9,863 nt of DNA from Clostridiales bacterium (GCA_012799315.1 JAAZLM010000025.1:1-9863); one strand, 5' to 3'; numbered from the stretch's first letter, positions 1-7,093 are shown. Notes: generated by a model not told the origin, from the letters alone. Program-made: numbers and translations.

Positions 1-6
1 TATAAT
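1..6 (+). promoter_or_regulatory. Possible -10 box at the window edge
   Basis: TATAAT, a perfect sigma-A -10 hexamer, occupies the first six bases. It would place a transcription start near 12-13 and give gene 1 a leader of about 60 nt containing the 27-63 hairpin. The -35 region is outside the window, so this rests on one hexamer in A/T-rich DNA and is weak. Confidence 0.25.
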
Positions 7-26
7 TCCGTATATTTTTATCTCAT

Positions 27-63
27 TCCTCCAATAATAGAATCAAGCTCTATTATTGGAGGA
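27..63 (+). promoter_or_regulatory. Perfect 15-bp hairpin that sequesters the gene 1 ribosome binding site
   Basis: Bases 27-41 (TCCTCCAATAATAGA) are the exact reverse complement of 49-63, with a 7-base loop (ATCAAGC, 42-48). The right arm contains the Shine-Dalgarno GGAGG (58-62) of gene 1, so in RNA the SD would be fully paired with an anti-SD-like UCCUCC at 27-32. No T-run follows on either strand, so it does not look like an intrinsic terminator. Plausible roles are translational control by temperature, protein or ligand, or a DNA operator of two 15-bp half-sites. The inverted repeat is seen directly; the function is inferred. Confidence 0.7.
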
Positions 64-71
64 TGAATATT

Positions 72-2384
72 ATGCATGCAATCATCATGGCAGGTGGGCA
101 AGGTAGCAGACTCCGCCCATTGACCTGCAGCGTTCCGAAGCCTTTGGCGCCGTTATGCGGGCGCCCCGTTGTCGAATATATTATCGAACTCCTTATAAAA
201 CATGGTTGCGAAAAGGCAGCCTTAACATTAATGTATAAGGGGAAGAAGATAGAAGACCACTTTGAAGATGGGAAATATAATGGACTTGAACTTGACTTTA
301 TATATGAAAATGAGCCATTGGGGACTGCTGGCAGCGTGAAGAATGCCGCAAAATCAATGAGCGGCGACATTATCGTTATAAGTGCCGATGCAATGTGCGA
401 TTTCGACCTTGGCGCCGCATTGGAGCAACATCGTAGGAATAAAGCCGATGCGACTATTATAGCAAAGCGTGTTGAAGATCCTAGGGAATACGGGCTTATC
501 AATGTTGATGATGAGCGAAGAATTACAGGCTTTTTAGAAAAGCCATCGTACGCAAGCTGCGTTACGGATCTTGCCAATACGGGAGTGTATATTCTATCCC
601 AGAGGGCGCTATCGCTAATTCCGGATAATAGATCGGTGGACTTTGCGATGGATATTTTTCCGTTAATGCTGGAGAAGAAAATGCGCCTATTCACCGTAGA
701 GGAAAATGGATATTGGTGCGATATTGGTGACTTCCACAGCTATATTAAATGCCAGAACGATATGCTTAGCAATCGTGTACAATGCGATATTAAAGGGCAT
801 AGGAGCCTTGAGGGTATAATCACTAATGGCAATATCAATTTTGATGAAGTCAAGGTGAATGGCCCGGTGTATTTTGGTAGCGGTGTTAAGATCGGCGCAG
901 GCACGGTCATTTCACCGGGTACTGTAATCGGTGACAATGTAACGATAGGACGCAGTAGCAAGATCCATTCGAGCATTATTCTATCGGGATCGTATATAGG
1001 CGATAATGTCAGCTGCAATCATGCAGTGCTATGTGAAAATGCAAAGCTGATGAGAGGAAGCGCCGTTTATGAAGGTGCCGTAATCGGTGAAGGTGCGCAT
1101 ATTCATGAGAATTCCATAGTGGAAAAAGGCGTAAAACTATGGCCCTCAAAGCAACTGCAAAGCGATTCCACCGCTTCATATGACGTCAAATATGGATATG
1201 CACGGAGTCTTATTTGTGATGAAGATGGCATATGCGGAGAAACGAATGCGATAATAACACCGGAAATTATGACGAAGCTAGGTAGTTCGGCAGTGGCACT
1301 ATCTGAAAATAAGATTGTTGGCATCTCCCACAATGGGGGGAATTGCTCTAATGCGCTACATCATGCATTCATTGCTGGTGCAATGGCGGCGGGCGCAACA
1401 GTATGGGACTTTGGCGAATGTATCGAATCCGAATTTGAATTCGCAATGAGAAAGAGTAAAGTACCCATTGCCGCCTATATCAATTCAGGCATTACAACAA
1501 ATGTGCGATTGCTTGATAGGGGAGCAATGCCACTAACGAGGAAGCAGGAGCGAATGCTTGAGGGGTGCCTCAATAGAGCGGAATACGCAAAGGCGGCTCA
1601 TAATGAATTCGGCAGTAGGGAAGATATGAGCAGTATACCGAAATTATATGTAACCGAATTAGGGGAGCTGGCTGAGAAGCGGATAAAGGGAATAAAGGCG
1701 ACCGTAAAATCGATTAATCCTAGAATCAATGAATTGCTAACACCAATTCTAACTAGAATAAACGATATAGATGGTGAGGGAATTGTCCTCAACATTTCAA
1801 GTAATGGAAAGAGGCTATCCGCATATACTAATAGAACAGGGCTAATTAGCCACGATAAATTAGTTATAATAGCTAGTCAATATTTCTTTAAACGCAGAAT
1901 TGATGTAGCACTACCGTATGACTTTCCATCGGTTGCGGACGAAGTTGCAAATGCTTATGACGTGAATTTATATCGCTATTATAGTTGCAGTTGTGATCTT
2001 AGTGATGAGAAGGCAAGAAATATCGCCCGTGAAAATGCATTTGTGTCGGATGGGCTTATTCTATCCTTAATACTAATTAACCACCTTAGCAATGAGGGGA
2101 TCACATTGGAAGATGCAGTAAGCAATATTCCAAAATTCCACAAAACCAATCGCTTTATCACATTTGAATCTAGCCCACTTGCCCTGATAAAATCCTTTGG
2201 CGAGGGCGGTGGCACCATTAATGAAGGTGTGACACTTCAGGATGAAAATGGCAGGGTAATCATCCGCCCGCTAAAGACTGGGCGAGGACTTTTGCTATAT
2301 GCTGAGGCAGTGAATAGTGAGGTCGCAAGTGAGCTATGCGATGTGTACGAGAAAAAAATAAAGGGAATGCATCTTGACAGTTAG
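72..2384 (+). CDS. Sugar-phosphate nucleotidyltransferase with hexapeptide beta-helix and degenerate phosphomannomutase-like domain
   Basis: The N-terminal part is a GT-A nucleotidyltransferase of the mannose-1-phosphate guanylyltransferase/glucose-1-phosphate transferase type, which makes an NDP-sugar plus pyrophosphate in the cytosol. Residues below are numbered from the ATG at 63. The signature AGGQGSRLRPLT...PKP is at 10-27, a product/substrate loop NEPLGTAGS at 83-91, a likely metal-ligand region SADAMCDFD at 107-115, and WCDIG at 218-222. Residues about 265-370 are hexapeptide repeats forming a left-handed beta-helix (IGAGTVISPGTVIGDNVTIG). Residues about 375-773 follow the phosphomannomutase/phosphoglucomutase fold but lack its catalytic motifs. 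The frame opens at 63 (773 aa), but GGAGG (58-62) abuts that ATG. The ATG at 72 lies 9 bases from the SD and begins MHAIIMAGG, matching the family's usual start, so I prefer 72 (770 aa). A role in cell-surface polysaccharide or glycosylation precursors is likely; the actual sugar and nucleotide cannot be read from the sequence. Confidence 0.85.
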   Translation: MHAIIMAGGQGSRLRPLTCSVPKPLAPLCGRPVVEYIIELLIKHGCEKAALTLMYKGKKIEDHFEDGKYNGLELDFIYENEPLGTAGSVKNAAKSMSGDIIVISADAMCDFDLGAALEQHRRNKADATIIAKRVEDPREYGLINVDDERRITGFLEKPSYASCVTDLANTGVYILSQRALSLIPDNRSVDFAMDIFPLMLEKKMRLFTVEENGYWCDIGDFHSYIKCQNDMLSNRVQCDIKGHRSLEGIITNGNINFDEVKVNGPVYFGSGVKIGAGTVISPGTVIGDNVTIGRSSKIHSSIILSGSYIGDNVSCNHAVLCENAKLMRGSAVYEGAVIGEGAHIHENSIVEKGVKLWPSKQLQSDSTASYDVKYGYARSLICDEDGICGETNAIITPEIMTKLGSSAVALSENKIVGISHNGGNCSNALHHAFIAGAMAAGATVWDFGECIESEFEFAMRKSKVPIAAYINSGITTNVRLLDRGAMPLTRKQERMLEGCLNRAEYAKAAHNEFGSREDMSSIPKLYVTELGELAEKRIKGIKATVKSINPRINELLTPILTRINDIDGEGIVLNISSNGKRLSAYTNRTGLISHDKLVIIASQYFFKRRIDVALPYDFPSVADEVANAYDVNLYRYYSCSCDLSDEKARNIARENAFVSDGLILSLILINHLSNEGITLEDAVSNIPKFHKTNRFITFESSPLALIKSFGEGGGTINEGVTLQDENGRVIIRPLKTGRGLLLYAEAVNSEVASELCDVYEKKIKGMHLDS

Positions 2385-2402
2385 AAAATAAACTACTACA
2401 AT
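2374..2402 (+). promoter_or_regulatory. Sigma-A-type promoter for the rnj operon
   Basis: TTGACA (2374-2379) is a perfect -35 box. After a 17-base spacer comes TACAAT (2397-2402), five of six matches to the -10 consensus. The start point would fall near 2409. The -35 lies in the last codons of gene 1, whose stop is 2382-2384. This is by far the best-matching promoter I found in the window, and it sits just before the only long intergenic gap. It would give rnj its own transcript with a leader of about 260 nt. Confidence 0.65.
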
Positions 2403-2428
2403 GGTAGTATATATATGTACGGATTTTT

Positions 2429-2465
2429 GCTGTTATGGTGGGGGGAATTCCCCTACCATTACAGT
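2429..2465 (+). repeat. Imperfect hairpin in the rnj leader, GAATTC at the tip
   Basis: Left arm 2429-2445 pairs with right arm 2450-2465 around an AATT loop. The stem has about 15 pairs with a bulged G, one T-T mismatch and G-T wobbles. The top is GGGG-AATT-CCCC. The following bases (AACATAGATATTTT) contain no immediate T-run, so I do not call it a terminator for gene 1, although weak termination cannot be excluded. Confidence 0.55.
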
Positions 2466-2518
2466 AACATAGATATTTTAGGCTATATTGTTCGGTTAAT
2501 ATACATAAAGCGGTAGGG

Positions 2519-2548
2519 GCGCATGATCATTGAATTAATATCATGTGC
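2519..2548 (+). repeat. 9-bp hairpin in the rnj leader
   Basis: GCGCATGAT (2519-2527) pairs with ATCATGTGC (2540-2548), with one G-T wobble and a 12-base A/T-rich loop. It lies directly downstream of the alternative-pairing segment GGTAGGGG (2512-2519) and shares base 2519 with it. Confidence 0.5.
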
Positions 2549-2552
2549 GGCG

Positions 2553-2611
2553 AAACCTTCTTTCCCGATAATCATCCTTTTGGGATTTTATTCGGATTTT
2601 AAAGAGGGTTT
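2553..2611 (+). repeat. Long multi-segment hairpin in the rnj leader
   Basis: AAACCTTCTTT (2553-2563) pairs with AAAGAGGGTTT (2601-2611) over 11 contiguous pairs with one G-T wobble. The enclosed bases pair further: CCGA (2565-2568) with TCGG (2592-2595), TAA (2569-2571) with TTA (2588-2590), and ATCCT (2574-2578) with GGGAT (2582-2586), closing on a TTT loop. This is the longest secondary structure in the leader and ends 60 bases before the GTG start of rnj. Confidence 0.6.
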
Positions 2612-2670
2612 AGGATTTTGTACCTTAATATCGGAAAATACGGCTTTAATTTTAGAAACGAGGGAAAATA

Positions 2671-4638
2671 GTGTCAATAAAACAACCACAGAAAAGTAAT
2701 TCAAGCGAAGATTTTAGAGGGAAAGCACAGAATAAACAAAAGACAGTGAATAAGAGTGGGGCGAAAGCGGCCACTAAAGAAAGAACTCAACCTGCAAGCA
2801 ATCGAAATAAGCAAGTAAGAAATACTAATAAGAAGAAGTTGCAAATTCCACAACAAAATCAACAAAAGCAAAAAGTGGACGCATTGCAAGCGCCGAAAAA
2901 GGCAAGACCGGTTAGCCTTAAAAAGCAGAATAAACCAAGAAATAACCAGAGGAAAAAAGATATGACTAATCAAAAGAGAAAGACACCAATACGCATTATA
3001 CCGCTAGGTGGACTAAATGAAGTAGGGAAGAATTTAACCTGCTTTGAATGCGGTAATGATATGATAATCGTTGACTGCGGACTAGCATTCCCTGATCCTG
3101 AGATGCTGGGCGTCGATTTAGTAATACCTGATTACACATATGTAGAGAAGAATAAACATAAACTAAGGGGTATTGTATTAACTCACGGGCATGAGGATCA
3201 TATCGGCGGACTTCCATACTTCCTAAAAAGTATTAAGGCGCCGATATATGGAACAAAATTGACAATAGGACTAGTAGAGGGCAAGCTGAAGGAACACGGT
3301 TTATTGAGGGATGCATCGTTAAATGTAGTGACGCACCGTCAAATAATTAAACTCGGATGTATGGCGGTCGAATTCATCAGAGTTAACCATTCAATCCCCG
3401 ATGCAATGGGGCTTGCACTCCATACGCCTGCCGGTGTAATTGTGCATACGGGCGACTTTAAAATAGATTATACACCGATTGAGGGCGGGGTAATTGACCT
3501 GGCTAGATTCGGCGAACTAGGTAATAAAGGCGTTCTTGCGTTGATGTCGGATTCTACAAATGCTGAAAGAGCTGGCACATCTATGACGGAGCGCAAGGTA
3601 GGAGAAACATTCAAGAGTTTATTTAGACGTGGTGAGGGTAAGAGGATTATAATCGCCTCATTCTCATCCAATATTCATAGAGTGCAGCAAATGGTTGATA
3701 TGGCGGTGATGCACGGTAGGAAAATTGCCGTATCGGGAAGAAGTATGGTGAATGTCGTTGGCAAGGCAATTGAGCTAGGCTATCTAAAGGTGCCCGAGGG
3801 CATTTTAATCGACATGAAAGCAGTGGGAAGATATTCACCGGAGCAAATTGTTATCGTAACGACCGGTAGCCAGGGCGAGCCGATGTCGGCACTTACAAGG
3901 ATGGCGATGAACGACCATAGGCAAGTTACAATTACTCCCGAGGATATGATTATTATTTCTGCAACACCGATCCCCGGTAATGAGAAATATGTTGGTAGAG
4001 TCGTTAACGGATTGCTAAAGCTAGGTGCAGATGTAATATATGAATCAATGTATGAAGTCCACGTATCGGGACATGCTTGTCAAGATGAGCTAAAATTAAT
4101 GCTATCTATAACTAAGCCGAAATTCTTCATACCGGTTCATGGTGAATACAAGCATCTAATTAAACACGCATCACTTGCGACTGAAATGGGAATGCCAAGG
4201 GAGAATATTCTGCTAGGCGATAATGGACAGGTGATTGAGCTTGATGGCGTTGAGATGAAAGTTGTAAATCAAGTGCCGGCTGGACGTGTTCTTGTAGACG
4301 GGCTAGGGGTCGGAGATGTTGGCTCAATAGTACTGCGTGACAGAAAGCATCTTGCTGAAGATGGTCTTATAATAGTCGTTGCGACAATGGACAACAATAC
4401 GGGTAAAGTTGTCGCTGGGCCGGATATTGTATCAAGAGGATTCGTATATGTGAGGGAGTCCGAGGAATTAATGGTAAAGGCTCGTCAAGTCCTAAGGCGG
4501 GTTCTTGATGAATGTGCAGATAAGAATATCCGTGAATGGGGCCTGATCAAACAAAAAATGAGAGAGGCTCTATCCGAATTTATATACACTAAAACAAAGA
4601 GAAGACCGATGATATTACCAGTAATTATGGAAATTTAG
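2671..4638 (+). CDS. rnj: Ribonuclease J (metallo-beta-lactamase/beta-CASP) with basic N-terminal extension
   Basis: RNase J combines 5'-to-3' exoribonuclease with endonuclease activity in mRNA decay and rRNA maturation. The metallo-beta-lactamase core starts about residue 105 (PIRIIPLGGLNEVGKN). It shows the zinc motif HGHEDH (172-177), H240 (VNHS), D262 (HTGDF), SDSTNAERAGTS (293-304), and the beta-CASP/C-terminal motifs HVSGHA (464-469), PVHGEY (488-493) and SRGF (588-591). All expected metal ligands are present. At 655 aa it is about 100 residues longer than B. subtilis RNase J1 (555 aa). The excess is an N-terminal stretch rich in Lys, Arg, Gln and Asn, probably disordered and RNA- or partner-binding. 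The GTG start at 2671 follows GAGGG (2660-2664) by 6 bases. A second candidate start, Met98 (ATG 2962), has AGAGG at 2948-2952 nine bases upstream and would give 558 aa. gdpP follows after 22 bases. Confidence 0.95.
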   Translation: MSIKQPQKSNSSEDFRGKAQNKQKTVNKSGAKAATKERTQPASNRNKQVRNTNKKKLQIPQQNQQKQKVDALQAPKKARPVSLKKQNKPRNNQRKKDMTNQKRKTPIRIIPLGGLNEVGKNLTCFECGNDMIIVDCGLAFPDPEMLGVDLVIPDYTYVEKNKHKLRGIVLTHGHEDHIGGLPYFLKSIKAPIYGTKLTIGLVEGKLKEHGLLRDASLNVVTHRQIIKLGCMAVEFIRVNHSIPDAMGLALHTPAGVIVHTGDFKIDYTPIEGGVIDLARFGELGNKGVLALMSDSTNAERAGTSMTERKVGETFKSLFRRGEGKRIIIASFSSNIHRVQQMVDMAVMHGRKIAVSGRSMVNVVGKAIELGYLKVPEGILIDMKAVGRYSPEQIVIVTTGSQGEPMSALTRMAMNDHRQVTITPEDMIIISATPIPGNEKYVGRVVNGLLKLGADVIYESMYEVHVSGHACQDELKLMLSITKPKFFIPVHGEYKHLIKHASLATEMGMPRENILLGDNGQVIELDGVEMKVVNQVPAGRVLVDGLGVGDVGSIVLRDRKHLAEDGLIIVVATMDNNTGKVVAGPDIVSRGFVYVRESEELMVKARQVLRRVLDECADKNIREWGLIKQKMREALSEFIYTKTKRRPMILPVIMEI

Positions 4639-4648
4639 CATTGTCTTT

Positions 4649-4656
4649 AGGGGGGG
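4649..4656 (+). promoter_or_regulatory. Poly-G ribosome binding site of gdpP
   Basis: The sequence AGGGGGGG lies 4 bases before the gdpP ATG (4661). It contains a run of seven G (4650-4656) that acts as the SD. A core of AGGGGG can pair with the 16S tail, although the homopolymer leaves its register ambiguous. Homopolymeric G tracts can change length by slippage, which would alter SD spacing. Confidence 0.5.
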
Positions 4657-4660
4657 TAAG

Positions 4661-6628
4661 ATGAAAGGGATCTCCAACAAAGATATTTTATTTAAGATAG
4701 CGATATATTCATTGGCGGTAATTAGCCTTGCACTATCCGGGGCGACGTATTTCACAAACAGACTGATGTTTATGATTATAATGCCGATAGTGTCGATTCT
4801 TGTAATTGCAATCATAGTAAAATATCATTTTGTAATGCTCAATATGCACAGGTATATCGTTCATATGGATAAGGAAATTAACTTCCTAGAAAGAGAATCG
4901 CTATATGATCTTCCTATACCTGCATTAGTTATTGACGATGATCGAACAATTCTATGGTATAATAAGAATTGCCATATGAATGTTCTTGATATGCTTGAAG
5001 CCTATGGAATGAAGCTTGACATCATCACCGATATAAGCACGGAGAAGCTTATAGCTGGCGCTGGTGCGGAAGTTAATTATAATGAGAGAAGCTATATTCT
5101 CCACGCTAGGCAAACTGATAAAAGCTCCGCCGAGGGGCTGACAATAATATATTTCATCGATGTCACTGAATTCAATGAACTATCACTTGAACATAAACTA
5201 TCAAAACAGACAGTTGTGCTAATTATGATAGACAATTATGAGGAAATATTAAAGAATGTTCGTGAAAGTGAAAAGGCATATGTCTATGGCGAGATTGAGA
5301 AAGTATTTGAGAAATTCATGGGCAAAACAACGGGCATTATCAGGAAGATCTCTTCCGATAGATTCATTGTAATTATCGAGGAACGGCATTTAGACGAATT
5401 GATAGCAGGTAGGTTTAAAATACTTGATGATGCTAGGGCGGTCATGGTCGATAATCGCGTGGGCGCCACACTATCAATCGGTGTCGGAAAAGGCGCAAAA
5501 ACTCTTGTAGAAAGTGAACAATTGGCTAAGCAGGCGCTTGATATGGCGCTGGGCAGGGGCGGGGATCAGGCTGCGGTAAAAACTGCAAACGGATTTGAAT
5601 TCTACGGCGGTATTTCACAAGGAATAGAAAAGCAAACGAAAGTTAAAACACGAATAATCGCAACCGCTCTATCGGAACTGATGGAGGCAAGCAACCGTAT
5701 TTTAATAATGGGACATAGATTCGGCGACTTAGATTCACTAGGCTCCTCAATCGGACTTAATAGAGTAGCTAGAAATATGGGGAAGGAAGCCTACATAGCA
5801 GTAGATACTACAAAGAATCTAGCAACGACACTAATAAAAAGAATAGAAGATAATAATGGCGCAGATATATTCCTACCACCGCACGCAGCGGCGGAGCTTG
5901 TCACACGCAATACACTACTTATAATTGTAGATACGCATAATCCCGACTTCCTTGAGAGTGAGCATTTATATAATATTTGCGATCGTGTCGTTGTAATAGA
6001 CCACCACCGCAAGATGGTAAATCACATTGACAAGGCGGTAATATTCCACCATGAGCCGTATGCATCATCTGCAAGCGAAATGGTAACGGAGCTTATTCAG
6101 TATTTTGGCGACAATTCGAAACTATCGCCAATTGAGGCGGAGGCATTACTTGCCGGAATTACTCTTGACACAAAGAATTTTGTAATGAAAACAGGTGTTA
6201 GAACATTTGAGGCGGCGGCTTTTTTAAGGAAGATTGGCGCCGATACTGTCGCTGTTAGGGCACTGTTTTCTAATTCGATAGATTCATATCAAAGAAAGAC
6301 GAGGCTTGTCGCCTCATCGGAAATTTATCGCAAATGTGCGATCGCAAGCAGTGATTTCACATCGGAGGACTTGCAGATCGTTGCACCGCAGGCGGCGGAC
6401 GAACTACTGGGGATTAGCGGTGTGCAGGCATCATTTGTGCTATATGCAGCCGACAACACAGCGCATATTTCCGCCCGCTCAATGGGAGAAGTCAATGTTC
6501 AAGTTATTATGGAGAGGCTTGGCGGTGGCGGGCATCTGACAATGGCGGGGGCGCAGCTAACAGGAGTAAATATCGAAAGTGCTAGGCAATCCCTGCTAGA
6601 GGCAATAGACGAATATTATGACAACTGA
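4661..6628 (+). CDS. gdpP: Cyclic-di-AMP phosphodiesterase GdpP (TM-PAS-degenerate GGDEF-DHH/DHHA1)
   Basis: This membrane-bound enzyme hydrolyses c-di-AMP to pApA and so influences potassium/osmotic balance and cell-wall stress responses. The 655-aa length matches B. subtilis GdpP (659 aa). Two hydrophobic helices at about 10-31 and 35-55 anchor the N-terminus. A PAS-like domain spans about 80-170 (LPIPALVIDDDRTILWYN). A modified GGDEF domain spans about 180-315, in which the GGDEF signature reads SSDRF (231-235), so it is not a cyclase. The DHH domain shows GHRFGDLDSLG (351-361; H352, D356, D358), D424 (VDTHNP), the DHH signature D447-H448-H449 and D503 (TLDTKNF). The DHHA1 domain ends with GGGGH (621-625). 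All expected metal-binding residues are visible. It lies between rnj and rplI; rplI begins 15 bases after its stop, as in the yybT-rplI-dnaC order of B. subtilis. Confidence 0.95.
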   Translation: MKGISNKDILFKIAIYSLAVISLALSGATYFTNRLMFMIIMPIVSILVIAIIVKYHFVMLNMHRYIVHMDKEINFLERESLYDLPIPALVIDDDRTILWYNKNCHMNVLDMLEAYGMKLDIITDISTEKLIAGAGAEVNYNERSYILHARQTDKSSAEGLTIIYFIDVTEFNELSLEHKLSKQTVVLIMIDNYEEILKNVRESEKAYVYGEIEKVFEKFMGKTTGIIRKISSDRFIVIIEERHLDELIAGRFKILDDARAVMVDNRVGATLSIGVGKGAKTLVESEQLAKQALDMALGRGGDQAAVKTANGFEFYGGISQGIEKQTKVKTRIIATALSELMEASNRILIMGHRFGDLDSLGSSIGLNRVARNMGKEAYIAVDTTKNLATTLIKRIEDNNGADIFLPPHAAAELVTRNTLLIIVDTHNPDFLESEHLYNICDRVVVIDHHRKMVNHIDKAVIFHHEPYASSASEMVTELIQYFGDNSKLSPIEAEALLAGITLDTKNFVMKTGVRTFEAAAFLRKIGADTVAVRALFSNSIDSYQRKTRLVASSEIYRKCAIASSDFTSEDLQIVAPQAADELLGISGVQASFVLYAADNTAHISARSMGEVNVQVIMERLGGGGHLTMAGAQLTGVNIESARQSLLEAIDEYYDN

Positions 6629-6643
6629 AATGGAGTGGTATAA

Positions 6644-7093
6644 ATGAAAGTTATTTTATTAAAAGATGTAAAAGGATCGGGTAAGAAGGGCGACGTTGTT
6701 GATGTCGCCGATGGATATGCTAAGAACTTCCTACTAAAGAGGGGTCTTGCGGCAGTTGCCGATACAGCAAATCTCAATGCGCTTAAAGGGAAGAAAGAGG
6801 CACAGCAGCATAGAATTGATATGCAGCGCAAAGAAGCAACCGACACCGCAAAAGCGCTTGAGGGGAAAACCGTAACCGCATTCGCTAAAGCTGGTGAAGG
6901 GGGCAAGTTATTCGGATCCGTCACAAGCAAAGAAGTAGCAAATTTAATTGAGGAACAACTAAAAGTAAAAGTAGATAGAAAGAAATTAACTCTCAATGCC
7001 GATATAAAAGCATTCGGAACATATGAGGTACAGGCGAAATTATTCGCTGGAATTACTGCTAAATTATATGTCAATGTCACGCAGGAACAGTAG
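6644..7093 (+). CDS. rplI: 50S ribosomal protein L9
   Basis: L9 binds 23S rRNA at the base of the L1 stalk with its N-terminal domain and extends a second domain away from the ribosome; it helps restrain frameshifting. The 149-aa length is normal for the family (about 148). The N-terminal domain carries the signature [21 protein letters not shown]...GYAKNFLL (residues 1-31, abbreviated), then a long charged helix from about 40 to 75, and the C-terminal domain from about 80 (ending [20 protein letters not shown]). The SD-like GGAGTGG (6633-6639 region) precedes the ATG after the gdpP stop at 6628. The gene sits between gdpP and dnaB, its usual Firmicute position. Nothing is odd about it. Confidence 0.97.
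   Translation: MKVILLKDVKGSGKKGDVVDVADGYAKNFLLKRGLAAVADTANLNALKGKKEAQQHRIDMQRKEATDTAKALEGKTVTAFAKAGEGGKLFGSVTSKEVANLIEEQLKVKVDRKKLTLNADIKAFGTYEVQAKLFAGITAKLYVNVTQEQ

Larger units (their letters stand above)
2409..2670 (+). promoter_or_regulatory. Long structured 5' leader of rnj, class not recognised
   Basis: This holds nearly all of the 286-base gap between gene 1 and rnj. I see no ORF of note and no riboswitch or T-box class I can name. It contains several inverted repeats in transcript order: 2429-2465, a small 2484-2503, 2519-2548, and 2553-2611 (the longest). None is followed by a clear T-run, so none is a convincing terminator. One arm (CCCCTACC, 2450-2457) also has a perfect partner at 2512-2519, which allows two exclusive folds. 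Four copies of GGATTTT occur (2421, 2583, 2594, 2613). An autoregulatory leader bound or cleaved by RNase J is one possibility; this is inference. Confidence 0.5.

Noticed and set aside
53..694. 213-codon open frame on the - strand opposite the nucleotidyltransferase domain
   Set aside because: It is fully antisense to a strongly conserved coding region, has no recognisable domain and looks like a frame shadow.
2394..2409. Small inverted repeat TACTAC-AATG-GTAGTA after gene 1
   Set aside because: It overlaps the -10 box and ends at the predicted transcript start, so it would not be in the rnj leader. It is too short and lacks a T-run to be a convincing terminator for gene 1.
4932..4963. TTGACG and TATAAT inside gdpP
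   Set aside because: The spacer is 20 bases, too long for a good sigma-A promoter, and it lies well inside the PAS-coding region.
5016..5021. TTGACA inside gdpP (another at 6165-6170)
   Set aside because: Neither has a -10-like hexamer at 16-18 bases downstream; both are explained by coding sequence.
5351..5365. SSDRF in place of GGDEF in GdpP
   Set aside because: A degenerate GGDEF domain is normal for the GdpP/YybT family, so it is not a notable loss.
6306..6539. 77-codon + strand frame inside gdpP
   Set aside because: It overlaps the conserved DHHA1 region in another frame and has a His/Arg-rich composition typical of an out-of-frame reading.
6616..7080. 154-codon open frame on the - strand covering rplI
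   Set aside because: It mirrors L9 almost end to end; its Ser/Phe/Ala-rich translation is what the complement of a Lys/Ala-rich gene gives. L9 is unambiguous.
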